Shown: positions 1 through 7,726, numbered from the stretch's first letter. The stretch is DNA of 7,896 nucleotides from SXXK01 sp046074645 (GCA_046074645.1 JBJTOP010000089.1:1-7896); one strand, 5' to 3'. The notes: a model not told the origin generated them from the sequence alone. Made by a program: numbers and translations.

Positions 1-1
1 C

Positions 2-598
2 CCACTGACGCTCACGGAGGACTTTCAGATCCATCTTTTGCAGCTGAAATATCTTCAAGTGACTGCAGACACCGTATACAATGCGACAGGAGAACAGAAA
101 TGGTCGTGGTTTTTATCGCACGTTGACAAGCTGAGCCTGGAGGACGTGCGTCGTCTGTTCCCTGATCCGGAATTCACTGAAGCCGCAGAAGTTCTCACTA
201 TGATCGCTCAAACGCCCGATGAACTCATGCTCTACCACGCCCGTCTGAGAGCTCAGCGGGACGAATCGGGACGGATTCTGCAGGCAAAACTGGATGCAGA
301 AAAGTCAAAGCTGGCTGCGGAGAAGCTGGAGCAGACGGAGCTGGAATTAGCGCAGGCAAAGCTGGATTTAACGCAGGCACAACTGGCCACAGAGCAGGCA
401 CAATTGGCCACAGAGCAGGCACAATTGGCTGCAGAGCAGGCCGAGGCAACTGGTGTTTTGATTGGGCAGATCGTTCTAATGCAGCAGCTTCTGAAAGTGC
501 CCGTATCGGCTCGCCGGGATCTGGCCGCCTGCGACGATGCGACGCTCACCAGCATGGCTAACAAACTCCATCACCGCCTGACATCCGGCATTAACTGA
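2..598 (+). CDS. Rpn family recombination-promoting nuclease/putative transposase, C-terminal part (5' end outside window)
   Basis: The frame is open from the left edge to TGA at 596-598, giving 198 visible residues; the in-frame TTG at 38 lies inside conserved sequence and is probably not the start. Visible residues match what I know of the C-terminal half of Rpn/PD-(D/E)XK putative transposases: a strand like PLTLTEDFQIHLLQL (1-15), then KWSWFL (33-38), FPDPEFTEA (53-61) and LMLYHARLRAQRD (75-87). The nuclease core and its catalytic acidic/lysine residues would lie upstream and cannot be seen. Residues about 90-150 form a charged coiled coil with perfect heptads of the type AQLATEQ, encoded by 21-base tandem repeats. 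The last 50 residues are a small, mixed helical tail. In this family the nuclease nicks or cuts DNA and promotes RecA-independent recombination; activity here is inferred. The downstream gene is convergent. Confidence 0.8.
   Translation, partial: PLTLTEDFQIHLLQLKYLQVTADTVYNATGEQKWSWFLSHVDKLSLEDVRRLFPDPEFTEAAEVLTMIAQTPDELMLYHARLRAQRDESGRILQAKLDAEKSKLAAEKLEQTELELAQAKLDLTQAQLATEQAQLATEQAQLAAEQAEATGVLIGQIVLMQQLLKVPVSARRDLAACDDATLTSMANKLHHRLTSGIN
356..439 (+). repeat. 21-bp in-frame tandem repeat encoding coiled-coil heptads
   Basis: Three near-identical 21-base units lie at 377-397, 398-418 and 419-439, with a more diverged fourth copy at 356-376. Each encodes one heptad of the form A-Q-L-A-T/A-E-Q (the diverged copy reads A-K-L-D-L-T-Q). 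Units 1 and 2 differ by one base (CTG/TTG leucine codon). The unit length is exactly seven codons, so gain or loss of copies keeps both the frame and the heptad phase. Confidence 0.9.
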
Positions 599-784
599 AC
601 CTGTTCGCGTGCTGCCGTCGTGGCTCCGGGGGGGAGCGCGGTATCCAGAACACGGAATCAGGTGCCGTTGACTTCGTTTCGCAGTTTCAGAGAGAGGCCA
701 GACGCAGCGGGTGCGGGTTACATGTTTCCTGGAGCCAAAAGCCATAGTAGCCAGCGGATTTGTTTTTTGCTGACTCACACAAAT

Positions 785-1651
785 TCACTGAGGCTCTTTG
801 ACGGCCATCAGCAGCTTTTCGATGTCCGGCCTGAGTTCCTGCAGGCGGGCGTCTTTGGCGTAGTCACGAATCCGCTGCAGAACCTCACTACGGGAGTCTT
901 CCAGGAGTGCCGGCAGAATTTTTGGGAAGGTGCTCTGCATGTGCCCGACCAGGCGTCGTCTCTCTGAAAGACGGTAGGCGTGGCTTTCAGTGAGCGTCAC
1001 CAGTGTACCGAAAACAACCTCGGCCATGCCGCCTTTCATCTTCTTCAGACCTTCCAGGCGAACGGGATAGGTTGGATCTTTGCTGTCGAGAGTTGGCAGA
1101 AATTCTTCGGCCAGCGAGAGCATCACGACCGTGCATCGCAGTTGTGTACCCAGCAGTTCGATGATCTCACTGTCACCGACCTTTTCGCGGTTGAAGGCGT
1201 CGAGGTACAGTTTCAGTACCTGATTCAGGCTGTTCAGGGTTTCGAGGGCAGCAGGCAGTCGCTGGCTGAGCGGCAGTGTTTTGCTTCGATAGATTTCGAG
1301 GTTGGCATCGGCAGTGATCCGTTCAAAGGCGCGGCCCGACCGCGTGCTCTCGTAGCGGGGAAGTTGCGTGGCGTCCTTTCGGGCGATGGCGGTGAGCACT
1401 TGTGCTGCAGTGCGGACGTCATTGCTGGTCCAGTTGCGGTCATGAGCCGGGAGGCCTGCCGCAAGGAGTTCATTCAATGAAAGAGATTTGTCAGCAGGGG
1501 GGGCCGGAGCAGCTTTGTCGCTGGCAGCAGATTGAGCCGTGGTTGGGTCCTGTGTGGCCTGCAAGAGTTGCATCAGTCCATAGATCGACCAGGTCAGCAG
1601 AATGGAGAGCACAATCCGCTCCTCAAAGGAGTTTGCGACGAAAGCGGCCAT
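785..1651 (-). CDS. Unrecognised single-pass membrane-anchored helical protein
   Basis: 288 residues from an ATG at 1651 to TGA at 785. I do not recognise the family. Residues 1-12 are a short polar N-terminus and 13-30 a hydrophobic segment (IVLSILLTWSIYGLMQLL), a likely membrane anchor or uncleaved signal. Residues 31-57 are an Ala/Pro/Ser/Thr/Gln-rich low-complexity linker. Residues 58-288 appear mostly alpha-helical and charged, with no catalytic motif or paired cysteines that I can identify. The single Cys in this part (about 173) argues against a metal or disulfide fold. The topology suggests a helical domain tethered to the membrane. No Shine-Dalgarno sequence is visible before the ATG. 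It is the last gene of the three on this strand, 93 bases after the lactonase-like gene, and may be co-transcribed with it. The frame is clean and the composition resembles its neighbours, so it is probably a real gene. Confidence 0.72.
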   Translation of the reverse strand: MAAFVANSFEERIVLSILLTWSIYGLMQLLQATQDPTTAQSAASDKAAPAPPADKSLSLNELLAAGLPAHDRNWTSNDVRTAAQVLTAIARKDATQLPRYESTRSGRAFERITADANLEIYRSKTLPLSQRLPAALETLNSLNQVLKLYLDAFNREKVGDSEIIELLGTQLRCTVVMLSLAEEFLPTLDSKDPTYPVRLEGLKKMKGGMAEVVFGTLVTLTESHAYRLSERRRLVGHMQSTFPKILPALLEDSRSEVLQRIRDYAKDARLQELRPDIEKLLMAVKEPQ

Positions 1652-1744
1652 GGAACTGTTGAACGGCCCAGTGCCCTGCAGTTGAAGGGACCTGGAGTAT
1701 CCCTGGGAGGCTGCCCAAAGGTGAGTGACTTCATTTGAAGCGGA

Positions 1745-2671
1745 TCACGGTTTTGCCTGGGCAGGCCCTGAAAACACGTGACCGGTGGATTCCATTTCGA
1801 CTGTGTAAACGGATTTGCGTGCCGTCACAAACAGCGTCTTTCGATCCGGACCGACGAACGTGACGTTGGCTGGTTGTTCTGGAAAGGCGATGACGCCGAG
1901 AATGCTGCCTTCCGGGCTGACAACCTGAACCCCGAGGGCACTGGTGATATAGAGGTTTCCCTTGGTATCGACGGTGAGTCCGTCGCCGCCGCCGCTGGTT
2001 TCGCCTGGACGCTGCCGCAGCTCGCAGAGCACTCGCCCCTTGCCAATCCTGCCGGGGCCTTCAATCGGATAAGCCCACATTTCCTTTTCCATGCTGGGGA
2101 TCACATACAGCGTTTTTTCGTCCGGCGAGAGGATCACGCCGTTGGGGGCTTTGCGATCATCGACGAGTCGTGAGACGTTGCCATCGACGGCACGGTAGTA
2201 GACAGCTTCTTTGCCCTGCGGCCATGGATCCGGCGCACGAAAGCGGGGATCGGTGAAATAGATTCCGCCAGACTGATCGATTACGAGGTCATTGGGGGCG
2301 TTGAATCGCTTGCCTTCGTATTGTTCGGCGAGCGGTGTTTCTTTTTTGTCGGTGAGGCTGAAGTGCTTGAGTCTGCCGTCCATTTCGCAGGCCAGGAGGC
2401 GATCGCCGACGACCATCAGGCCGTTGCAGTGGCCGGAGGGTTCAACGAACACGGACAGCATTCCGCTGGGATCGATGTGGTGAATCCGGTTACGGGGAAT
2501 GTCGGTGAACCAGATATTGCCGGCTGCATCACCGGTCGGCCCTTCGGTGAATTCGAAACCGGTATGCAGTCTGCGAACTTCCGCCGTTGGGCCGATGCCT
2601 GGAATGGTGTCAGCAGCGATGGCTGCGGAAGCGCAGCAGACGATCAGGGCGGTTGAGAAGAGCCGCAGCAT
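1745..2671 (-). CDS. Secreted SMP-30/gluconolactonase/LRE family protein
   Basis: 308 residues of a six-bladed beta-propeller of the SMP-30/gluconolactonase type. Family members are metal-dependent lactonases that hydrolyse sugar lactones or related esters. Four positions match the metal and substrate residues of SMP-30 (Glu18, Asn103, Asn154, Asp204) with nearly identical spacing: E43 in FTEGP, N127 in NAPND, N177 in KAPNGVILSPDEKTLYV, and D230 in GGGDGLTVD. Residues 1-20 are a typical signal peptide (MLRLFS, hydrophobic core, AAIA before ADT), so it probably acts outside the cytoplasm. I chose the ATG at 2671 because it begins this signal peptide. The open frame continues about 95 codons upstream, but that part is Pro/Ser-rich and overlaps the end of the preceding gene. 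The start has no convincing Shine-Dalgarno sequence. The gene lies 100 bases after the Gfo/Idh oxidoreductase gene on the same strand. The substrate cannot be named from sequence. Confidence 0.9.
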   Translation of the reverse strand: MLRLFSTALIVCCASAAIAADTIPGIGPTAEVRRLHTGFEFTEGPTGDAAGNIWFTDIPRNRIHHIDPSGMLSVFVEPSGHCNGLMVVGDRLLACEMDGRLKHFSLTDKKETPLAEQYEGKRFNAPNDLVIDQSGGIYFTDPRFRAPDPWPQGKEAVYYRAVDGNVSRLVDDRKAPNGVILSPDEKTLYVIPSMEKEMWAYPIEGPGRIGKGRVLCELRQRPGETSGGGDGLTVDTKGNLYITSALGVQVVSPEGSILGVIAFPEQPANVTFVGPDRKTLFVTARKSVYTVEMESTGHVFSGPAQAKP

Positions 2672-2721
2672 GGGAGGAGCCTTGTGGGAGTTTGAGGGCG
2701 TGAATTGGCAGCGTGAAGGCG

Positions 2722-2752
2722 GTGGCACGTCTGGCAGAGCGAAACGTGCCAC
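2722..2752 (-). promoter_or_regulatory. Intercistronic stem-loop between oxidoreductase and lactonase genes
   Basis: A perfect 9-bp inverted repeat, GTGGCACGT at 2722-2730 and ACGTGCCAC at 2744-2752, encloses a 13-base loop. On the - strand it starts about 19 bases after the oxidoreductase stop and ends about 50 bases before the lactonase ATG. There is no following U tract, so it is not a classic intrinsic terminator. It could be an mRNA processing or stability element, a Rho-associated stop, or an operator. The pairing is seen directly; the function is inferred. Confidence 0.5.
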
Positions 2753-2771
2753 GGACAGCAGCGGCGGAATT

Positions 2772-3890
<1,119 letters not shown>

Positions 3891-3896
3891 CGTCTG

Positions 3897-3901
3897 CCTC
3901 G
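3897..3901 (-). promoter_or_regulatory. Ribosome binding site of the oxidoreductase gene
   Basis: CGAGG on the - strand lies six bases before the ATG at 3890. It supports this start over the longer open frame. It is one of the few recognisable Shine-Dalgarno sequences in the window. Confidence 0.5.
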
Positions 3902-4163
3902 TGGGGATTGCTGTGCGTGGATGCGGATGGTTGAAGAGCAGTGGGGGGGCCGGGGAAGTAGTGGGAACGGCCAGCCGCCCTGTCAGGGGCAGGAGCTTAG
4001 CGAAAAATCTGTTCCGATGGGAGCGAACCTGCGGCAGGAAAACAACAACCCGCATTCTTCGGCTTTTCCCATTGCCCACGGCAGCGTAGGATGCACGAAG
4101 GGCCGACCACGGCATTTCTCCGGCCATTTATTTTTCCGTCATGCTCCGCACTCCATTCCCCAC

Positions 4164-4170
4164 AAAGGAA
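4164..4170 (+). promoter_or_regulatory. Ribosome binding site fixing a TTG start for hflX
   Basis: AAAGGAA lies seven bases before the TTG at 4178. It is the best Shine-Dalgarno sequence on this strand. It places the hflX start at TTG rather than at the in-frame ATG at 4091, which would add 29 residues unlike the family. Confidence 0.75.
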
Positions 4171-4177
4171 CTCCATC

Positions 4178-5509
4178 TTGGGCGATCCCAAACGCGAAAC
4201 TCTGAAAGTCGGCAGTCAGCGGGCTGTGCTCGTAGGTGTTTTCCAGCCGGACGACGGCTTTGCCCGCGAAAATGCACTCGATGAACTCAAAGGCCTCGTC
4301 AAGACTGCCGGCGTGGAAGTCGTGGGAGAAATGGTGCAGTTCCGCGACACGCCGTCGCCGTCCACCTGCATCGGCAGCGGCAAAGTCGAAGAGCTCAAAA
4401 CGCTCATGGAAGCCACTGAAGCACAGCTGGTGATCTTCGACAACAACCTCACGCCTTCTCAGGGCCGCGCACTCGAACAGGCAATCTCCAAACCGATCGT
4501 CGATCGCAGCGAAGTGATTCTGGACATCTTCGCCACTCACGCCCGCACCCATGAAGCCATGCTTCAGGTCGAGCTCGCGCAGCTCATGTACTACCGCACT
4601 CGACTCAAGCGCATGTGGACTCACCTGGAACGTGTCGGTGGGGGTGGCACTGGCGGCCTTGGAGCCGGTCGTGGTCCCGGCGAAAAGCAGCTGGAAACCG
4701 ACCGTCGACTCATCGACCGCCGCATCGCGGAACTCAAATCACGCCTCCGAGACGTCGAAGAACGCCGCTCCCGCACAGTCTCACTCCGCCGTGAACTGCC
4801 CACCGTCTCGCTTGTGGGCTACACAAACGCGGGAAAAAGCACGCTCATGCGATCGCTCACCGGCGCCGACGTGCTGGTCGAGGACAAGCTCTTCGCGACG
4901 CTCGACACCCGCACTCGTCGCTGGGCCGTCCCAGGTTTCGGCGATGTGCTGCTCAGCGATACTGTTGGCTTCGTCCGCAACCTTCCCCACCACCTCGTCG
5001 CCTCCTTCCGCTCCACCCTTGAAGAAGCTCGACACGCCGATCTGCTTCTGCACATCGTCGATGCCAGCAACCTTGAGGCCGAACGACAAATTCGTACCGT
5101 CTATGAAGTGCTTGACGAAATCGGCGTGGAAGTCAACAACGTCCTGCTGGTGCTCAACAAAGTCGATCGCGTCGAAGATCAGTCCTTCGTGGATGTGCTC
5201 AGGCGTCGCTTCGAGGATACTGTCACCATCAGTGCTGCCGAACGTCAGGGACTTGATCGGCTCGCCTCTGTCGTGGCCGAACGTCTCTCCGGTGGCTTTG
5301 TGGATGCCGAGATCGAAACGAGCGTCGGCAACGGCCGGCTCTTTGCATGGCTCACCCAGCACGCTCAGGAGCTCAGCCGCACCTACCTCGACGAATCCGC
5401 CTCCCGCGTCCGCATCGCCTGCCGACTCCCGCGACAGGCCGCCGGTGCCATCCCCCTGCAGGATGCTCAGGTCCGCTTTCCAGAAACCGCTGTCCACGCC
5501 ATCTCCTGA
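4178..5509 (+). CDS. hflX: Ribosome-associated GTPase HflX
   Basis: 443 residues from a TTG start supported by AAAGGAA upstream; E. coli HflX is about 426. HflX binds 50S and 70S ribosomes and splits or rescues stalled ribosomes under stress, using ATP/GTP. The N-terminal HflX domain (about 15-140) shows IGSGKVEEL (65-73), IFDNNLTPSQ (86-95) and RTHEAMLQVELAQLMY (123-138). The glycine-rich GRGPGEKQLETDRR (164-177) leads into a basic helical linker (about 178-206). The GTPase domain follows: G1 GYTNAGKST (214-222), G2 region LFATLDTRTR (238-247), G3 DTVGF (261-265), G4 NKVD (327-330) and G5 SAA (352-354). All G motifs are intact. The C-terminal domain (about 373-443) is shorter and more variable. 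The next gene starts nine bases after the stop, so the two are probably co-transcribed. There is no hfq or hflKC nearby, unlike the E. coli arrangement. Confidence 0.96.
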   Translation: MGDPKRETLKVGSQRAVLVGVFQPDDGFARENALDELKGLVKTAGVEVVGEMVQFRDTPSPSTCIGSGKVEELKTLMEATEAQLVIFDNNLTPSQGRALEQAISKPIVDRSEVILDIFATHARTHEAMLQVELAQLMYYRTRLKRMWTHLERVGGGGTGGLGAGRGPGEKQLETDRRLIDRRIAELKSRLRDVEERRSRTVSLRRELPTVSLVGYTNAGKSTLMRSLTGADVLVEDKLFATLDTRTRRWAVPGFGDVLLSDTVGFVRNLPHHLVASFRSTLEEARHADLLLHIVDASNLEAERQIRTVYEVLDEIGVEVNNVLLVLNKVDRVEDQSFVDVLRRRFEDTVTISAAERQGLDRLASVVAERLSGGFVDAEIETSVGNGRLFAWLTQHAQELSRTYLDESASRVRIACRLPRQAAGAIPLQDAQVRFPETAVHAIS

Positions 5510-5518
5510 GCTGCTGCT

Positions 5519-7363
5519 GTGAGCCAAACCACTTCTTCCCCGTCAGCCATCCTCAACATTTCCTGCTACAAGTTCGTGCAGCTGGACGATCTGCCCACAC
5601 GCCGCTCCTCCATTCGCCGCCGCGCTGTGGAACTCAATCTCCGCGGCACTGTTCTGCTCAGCGCCGAAGGCATCAACATCTTCGTTGCCGGTCCATCGGA
5701 CGCGGTCCATGCCTTCGTTGATTTTCTCAGACAGGATCCCCTGCTGGCCGATCTTGCTCCCAAAGAAAGCTACAGCGACTACCAGCCCTTCAATCGAATG
5801 CTGGTCAAACTGAAAAAGGAAATCATCTCCTTTGGAATGCCTGACGTCGCCCCCGCCGTGCACACCAGCCCCAAACTTGCGGCCCGGGAACTCAAACGCT
5901 GGCTCGACGAAGGTCGCCCCCTGCACCTGCTCGATACCCGCAACGATTACGAAGTCTCCATCGGCACCTTCCGCAACGCGATTCGACTGAACATTGATCA
6001 CTTCCGCGAATTCCCCGCTGCCATCGCCCAACTCCCGGAAACACTCCGCGACGAACCCATCGTGATGTTCTGTACCGGAGGCATTCGCTGCGAGAAGGCC
6101 GGGCCGTTCATGGAGCAGGCCGGCTTCAGAAACGTCTACCAGCTCGATGGCGGTATCCTCAAATACTTCGAAGAAGTCGGTGGTGATCACTACGACGGCG
6201 AGTGTTTCGTGTTCGATCAGCGGGTGGCGGTTGATCCACGACTGAACGAAACAGGGACGACACAATGCTATATCTGCCAGGCTGTGGTCACTCCGGAGCA
6301 GCAACAGACGCCACAGTACGTTCCGGGTCAGAGCTGCCCCGGCTGCTATCGCAGCCCTGCAGAATTGCGGGCCGAACGTCAGACGCGGCGAGCTGAACAG
6401 ATTCGCAGGGCCTCCAGTCCGCTGCCCGGCAGCCAGCCAGCCACCAACCGCAGACCGCTCAACGTCCCCCAGCGATGTGCCGGCCTGTCACTCATCGATT
6501 TTCTCTGCGACCTGCACCCACAGATCGATCGCCTCGAATGGCAGCGACGGATCGCTGAGAGCCTGATCGTCCCTGCCGAACCGCGTCGCGCTCGTCGCGG
6601 GCGTCGCGAACGCCCCACCGAGACTTTGCCGCTGGATCCCCAGCGACTTGTTCGTGAAGGTGAACGTTTTGATCAGCTGGAAACGCAGCAAATTGAGCCG
6701 GAGGTCAACGCCACCATTCAGCTGCTCTACGAAGACGACGAACTGATCGTCCTCAACAAACCTGCCCCATTGCCCGTGCACCCTTGTGGCCGATTCAACC
6801 GCAATACACTCCGGCATATACTCAATCTGGCATTTTTCCCGGAACGCCCGCACATCGTGCATCGACTGGACGCCGCCACATCCGGTGTGTTGCTGCTTTG
6901 CCGCCGCAAACGCACTGCAAGACTGATTGCCGCACAGTTTGAACGCCGCGAAGTCCGCAAAACGTATCTGGCACGCGTCAACGGCCAGCCACAGGCCGAT
7001 GTGTTTTCCTGCAGCCTGCCGATTGCCCGCGAAGCGTCAGACGACGGTCTGCGATTCCCAGACGCCGATGGTCACGAAGCCAGCACAGAATTCCACACGC
7101 TCACTCGCTTCCCCGATGGCACCGCGCTCGTTCGCGCCATTCCGCTCAGTGGACGCACTCAACAAATTCGCGTGCATCTCTGGAGCCTTGGACTGCCCAT
7201 CCTCGGTGACTCCGTGTGGCTTCCGGAAAATCAAACCGGCCCGAATATGACGCCAGAAATCACGGCTGTCCCCCTGCATCTGCACGCTGCGTCACTGCAG
7301 CTGACCGGGCCGCTGGGTAACCCGATTGAATTCCACGCTCCTGCTCCGGCCTGGGCACGCTGA
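5519..7363 (+). CDS. TrhO (YceA-type tRNA uridine hydroxylase) fused to RluA-family pseudouridine synthase
   Basis: 614 residues in one uninterrupted frame. Residues about 10-280 are TrhO-like: YKFVQLDD and TVLLSAEGINIFVAG (44-58), then a rhodanese domain with LLDTRNDYE (137-145) and the active-site loop FCTGGIRCEKA (184-194; C185, C191). Two Cys pairs follow, CYIC (250-253) and CPGC (273-276), a likely metal knob. TrhO makes 5-hydroxyuridine at tRNA position 34. Residues 281-320 are a basic linker. Residues about 321-390 look like an S4 RNA-binding domain with an Arg-rich insertion (355-366). Residues 395-614 are an RluA-type catalytic domain: LIVLNKPAPLPVHP (409-422), HRLDAATSG (448-456) with catalytic D451, KTYLARV (481-487) and SGRTQQIRVHL (544-554). 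Both active sites look intact. The GTG start lies nine bases after hflX and has no strong Shine-Dalgarno sequence, so translational coupling is likely. The RNA target of the synthase half cannot be told. Confidence 0.93.
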   Translation: MSQTTSSPSAILNISCYKFVQLDDLPTRRSSIRRRAVELNLRGTVLLSAEGINIFVAGPSDAVHAFVDFLRQDPLLADLAPKESYSDYQPFNRMLVKLKKEIISFGMPDVAPAVHTSPKLAARELKRWLDEGRPLHLLDTRNDYEVSIGTFRNAIRLNIDHFREFPAAIAQLPETLRDEPIVMFCTGGIRCEKAGPFMEQAGFRNVYQLDGGILKYFEEVGGDHYDGECFVFDQRVAVDPRLNETGTTQCYICQAVVTPEQQQTPQYVPGQSCPGCYRSPAELRAERQTRRAEQIRRASSPLPGSQPATNRRPLNVPQRCAGLSLIDFLCDLHPQIDRLEWQRRIAESLIVPAEPRRARRGRRERPTETLPLDPQRLVREGERFDQLETQQIEPEVNATIQLLYEDDELIVLNKPAPLPVHPCGRFNRNTLRHILNLAFFPERPHIVHRLDAATSGVLLLCRRKRTARLIAAQFERREVRKTYLARVNGQPQADVFSCSLPIAREASDDGLRFPDADGHEASTEFHTLTRFPDGTALVRAIPLSGRTQQIRVHLWSLGLPILGDSVWLPENQTGPNMTPEITAVPLHLHAASLQLTGPLGNPIEFHAPAPAWAR

Positions 7364-7411
7364 AGAACTTCGTAGACTGACCTTTTTCAAACAGGGGCGC
7401 GCCGGGAAATC

Positions 7412-7440
7412 TCACAGGCCTGGTTCGTCAGGTTCTGTGA
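7412..7440. terminator. Possible bidirectional stem-loop between convergent genes
   Basis: TCACAG (7412-7417) pairs with CTGTGA (7435-7440), and inside it CCTG (7419-7422) pairs with CAGG (7429-7432), leaving a six-base loop and a small bulge. It sits about 50 bases after the fusion gene stop and overlaps the last codons of the small - strand gene. Neither side has a U tract, so termination is only suggested by position. Confidence 0.35.
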
Positions 7441-7619
7441 TCGGCATGGGGCCGAGCGATGGGATCAAGGACGACGATTAAGAACGTGGCCACGGGTCCG
7501 AGGGCAAGAGAAAGGATAAACCAATTCAGGCCACTCCGCCCTTTGCTCTGGGCCAGGCCGGCGTTGATGAGCATGAGCGTACCCCAGCCGACGACGAATT
7601 CGTTGCTTTTTGGATCCAC
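7428..7619 (-). CDS. Small two-helix membrane protein, unrecognised
   Basis: 63 residues from a GTG at 7619 to TGA at 7428. Two hydrophobic segments, about 8-22 (FVVGWGTLMLINAGL) and 32-52 (NWFILSLALGPVATFLIVVLD), flank a short polar loop QSKGRSG, which suggests a helical hairpin with a charged tail rich in His and Arg. The second segment, with LGPVATF, resembles small planctomycete-type membrane proteins I have seen but cannot name. The open frame runs further upstream to an ATG at 7793, but that extension overlaps the transposase 3' end and an inverted repeat. The GTG at 7619 has GGGAGA seven bases upstream and a plausible promoter about 45 bases upstream, so I prefer it. The gene converges on the TrhO-RluA gene. 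No function is assigned. Confidence 0.6.
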   Translation of the reverse strand: MDPKSNEFVVGWGTLMLINAGLAQSKGRSGLNWFILSLALGPVATFLIVVLDPIARPHADHRT

Positions 7620-7626
7620 CTTGATA

Positions 7627-7632
7627 TCTCCC
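7627..7632 (-). promoter_or_regulatory. Ribosome binding site of the small membrane protein
   Basis: GGGAGA on the - strand ends seven bases before the GTG at 7619. It is good evidence for this start rather than the ATG at 7793. Confidence 0.55.
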
Positions 7633-7660
7633 GTTGAACGCGGATGTAACTCGTAGTTCG

Positions 7661-7689
7661 AGTATAAGGAATGCGCAGCCAGGTGCCAC
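7661..7689 (-). promoter_or_regulatory. Candidate sigma-70-type promoter for the small membrane protein gene
   Basis: Read on the - strand, GTGGCA (7689-7684; 4 of 6 to TTGACA) is followed after 17 bases by TATACT (7666-7661; 5 of 6 to TATAAT). Transcription would begin near 7654, giving a leader of about 35 bases before the GTG at 7619. Spacing and position are good, but short matches of this kind also occur by chance. Confidence 0.45.
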
Positions 7690-7699
7690 TGGCGATAGA

Positions 7700-7726
7700 G
7701 TGTGACCGCACTTGCGGCGGTCACAC
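7700..7726. repeat. Perfect 10-bp inverted repeat overlapping the transposase stop
   Basis: GTGTGACCGC at 7700-7709 and GCGGTCACAC at 7717-7726 are exact reverse complements around a seven-base loop. The transposase stop codon (7721-7723, TGA on the - strand) lies in one arm. It could end the transposase transcript, belong to the IS end, or be a dispersed palindrome. There is no U tract on the - strand side. Confidence 0.6.

Larger units (their letters stand above)
3891..4177. other. Divergent intergenic region between the oxidoreductase gene and hflX
   Basis: These 287 bases separate two divergent genes and must hold at least one promoter for each direction. Open frames cross it from both sides, but they overlap each other and resemble neither family. 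I could not find a convincing -35/-10 pair. The best rightward match is weak: TTTTCC at 4064-4069 and TAGGAT at 4087-4092, with 17 bases between them. An AT-rich run (ATTTATTTTTC) sits near 4126-4136. No riboswitch or operator is recognised. Confidence 0.4.

Noticed and set aside
356..439. CRISPR-like or other non-coding tandem array
   Set aside because: The units are directly adjacent, in frame and encode coiled-coil heptads; there are no spacers.
623..637. GCTCC/GGAGC hairpin after the Rpn gene as a terminator
   Set aside because: It is only five pairs with an all-G loop and no U tract; too weak.
476..778. A 100-codon - strand open frame reaching into the 599-784 gap
   Set aside because: It overlaps the Rpn gene, has odd composition and shows no family features; the gap itself holds nothing I recognise.
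1686..1740. Short inverted repeats between the SMP-30-like and membrane-anchored genes
   Set aside because: The stems are only five pairs with no supporting context; chance is a sufficient explanation.
2633..2641. Lipobox in the SMP-30-like signal peptide (two cysteines at 12-13)
   Set aside because: The residue before the cysteine is Val or Cys rather than Gly, Ala or Ser, and a normal signal peptidase I site follows at AAIA.
3891..4127. A 79-codon upstream extension of the oxidoreductase gene
   Set aside because: It does not resemble the family, and the ATG at 3890 has a ribosome binding site directly before the Rossmann motif.
4091..4177. ATG start of hflX at 4091
   Set aside because: The extra 29 residues are not HflX-like; the TTG at 4178 has AAAGGAA at the right distance.
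4551..5522. A 323-codon + strand open frame in another register of hflX
   Set aside because: It is a Ser/Pro-rich shadow; the hflX frame carries all GTPase motifs over the same bases.
5543..6304. A 253-codon - strand open frame opposite the TrhO part
   Set aside because: It is a shadow of the TrhO frame, with no recognisable motifs.
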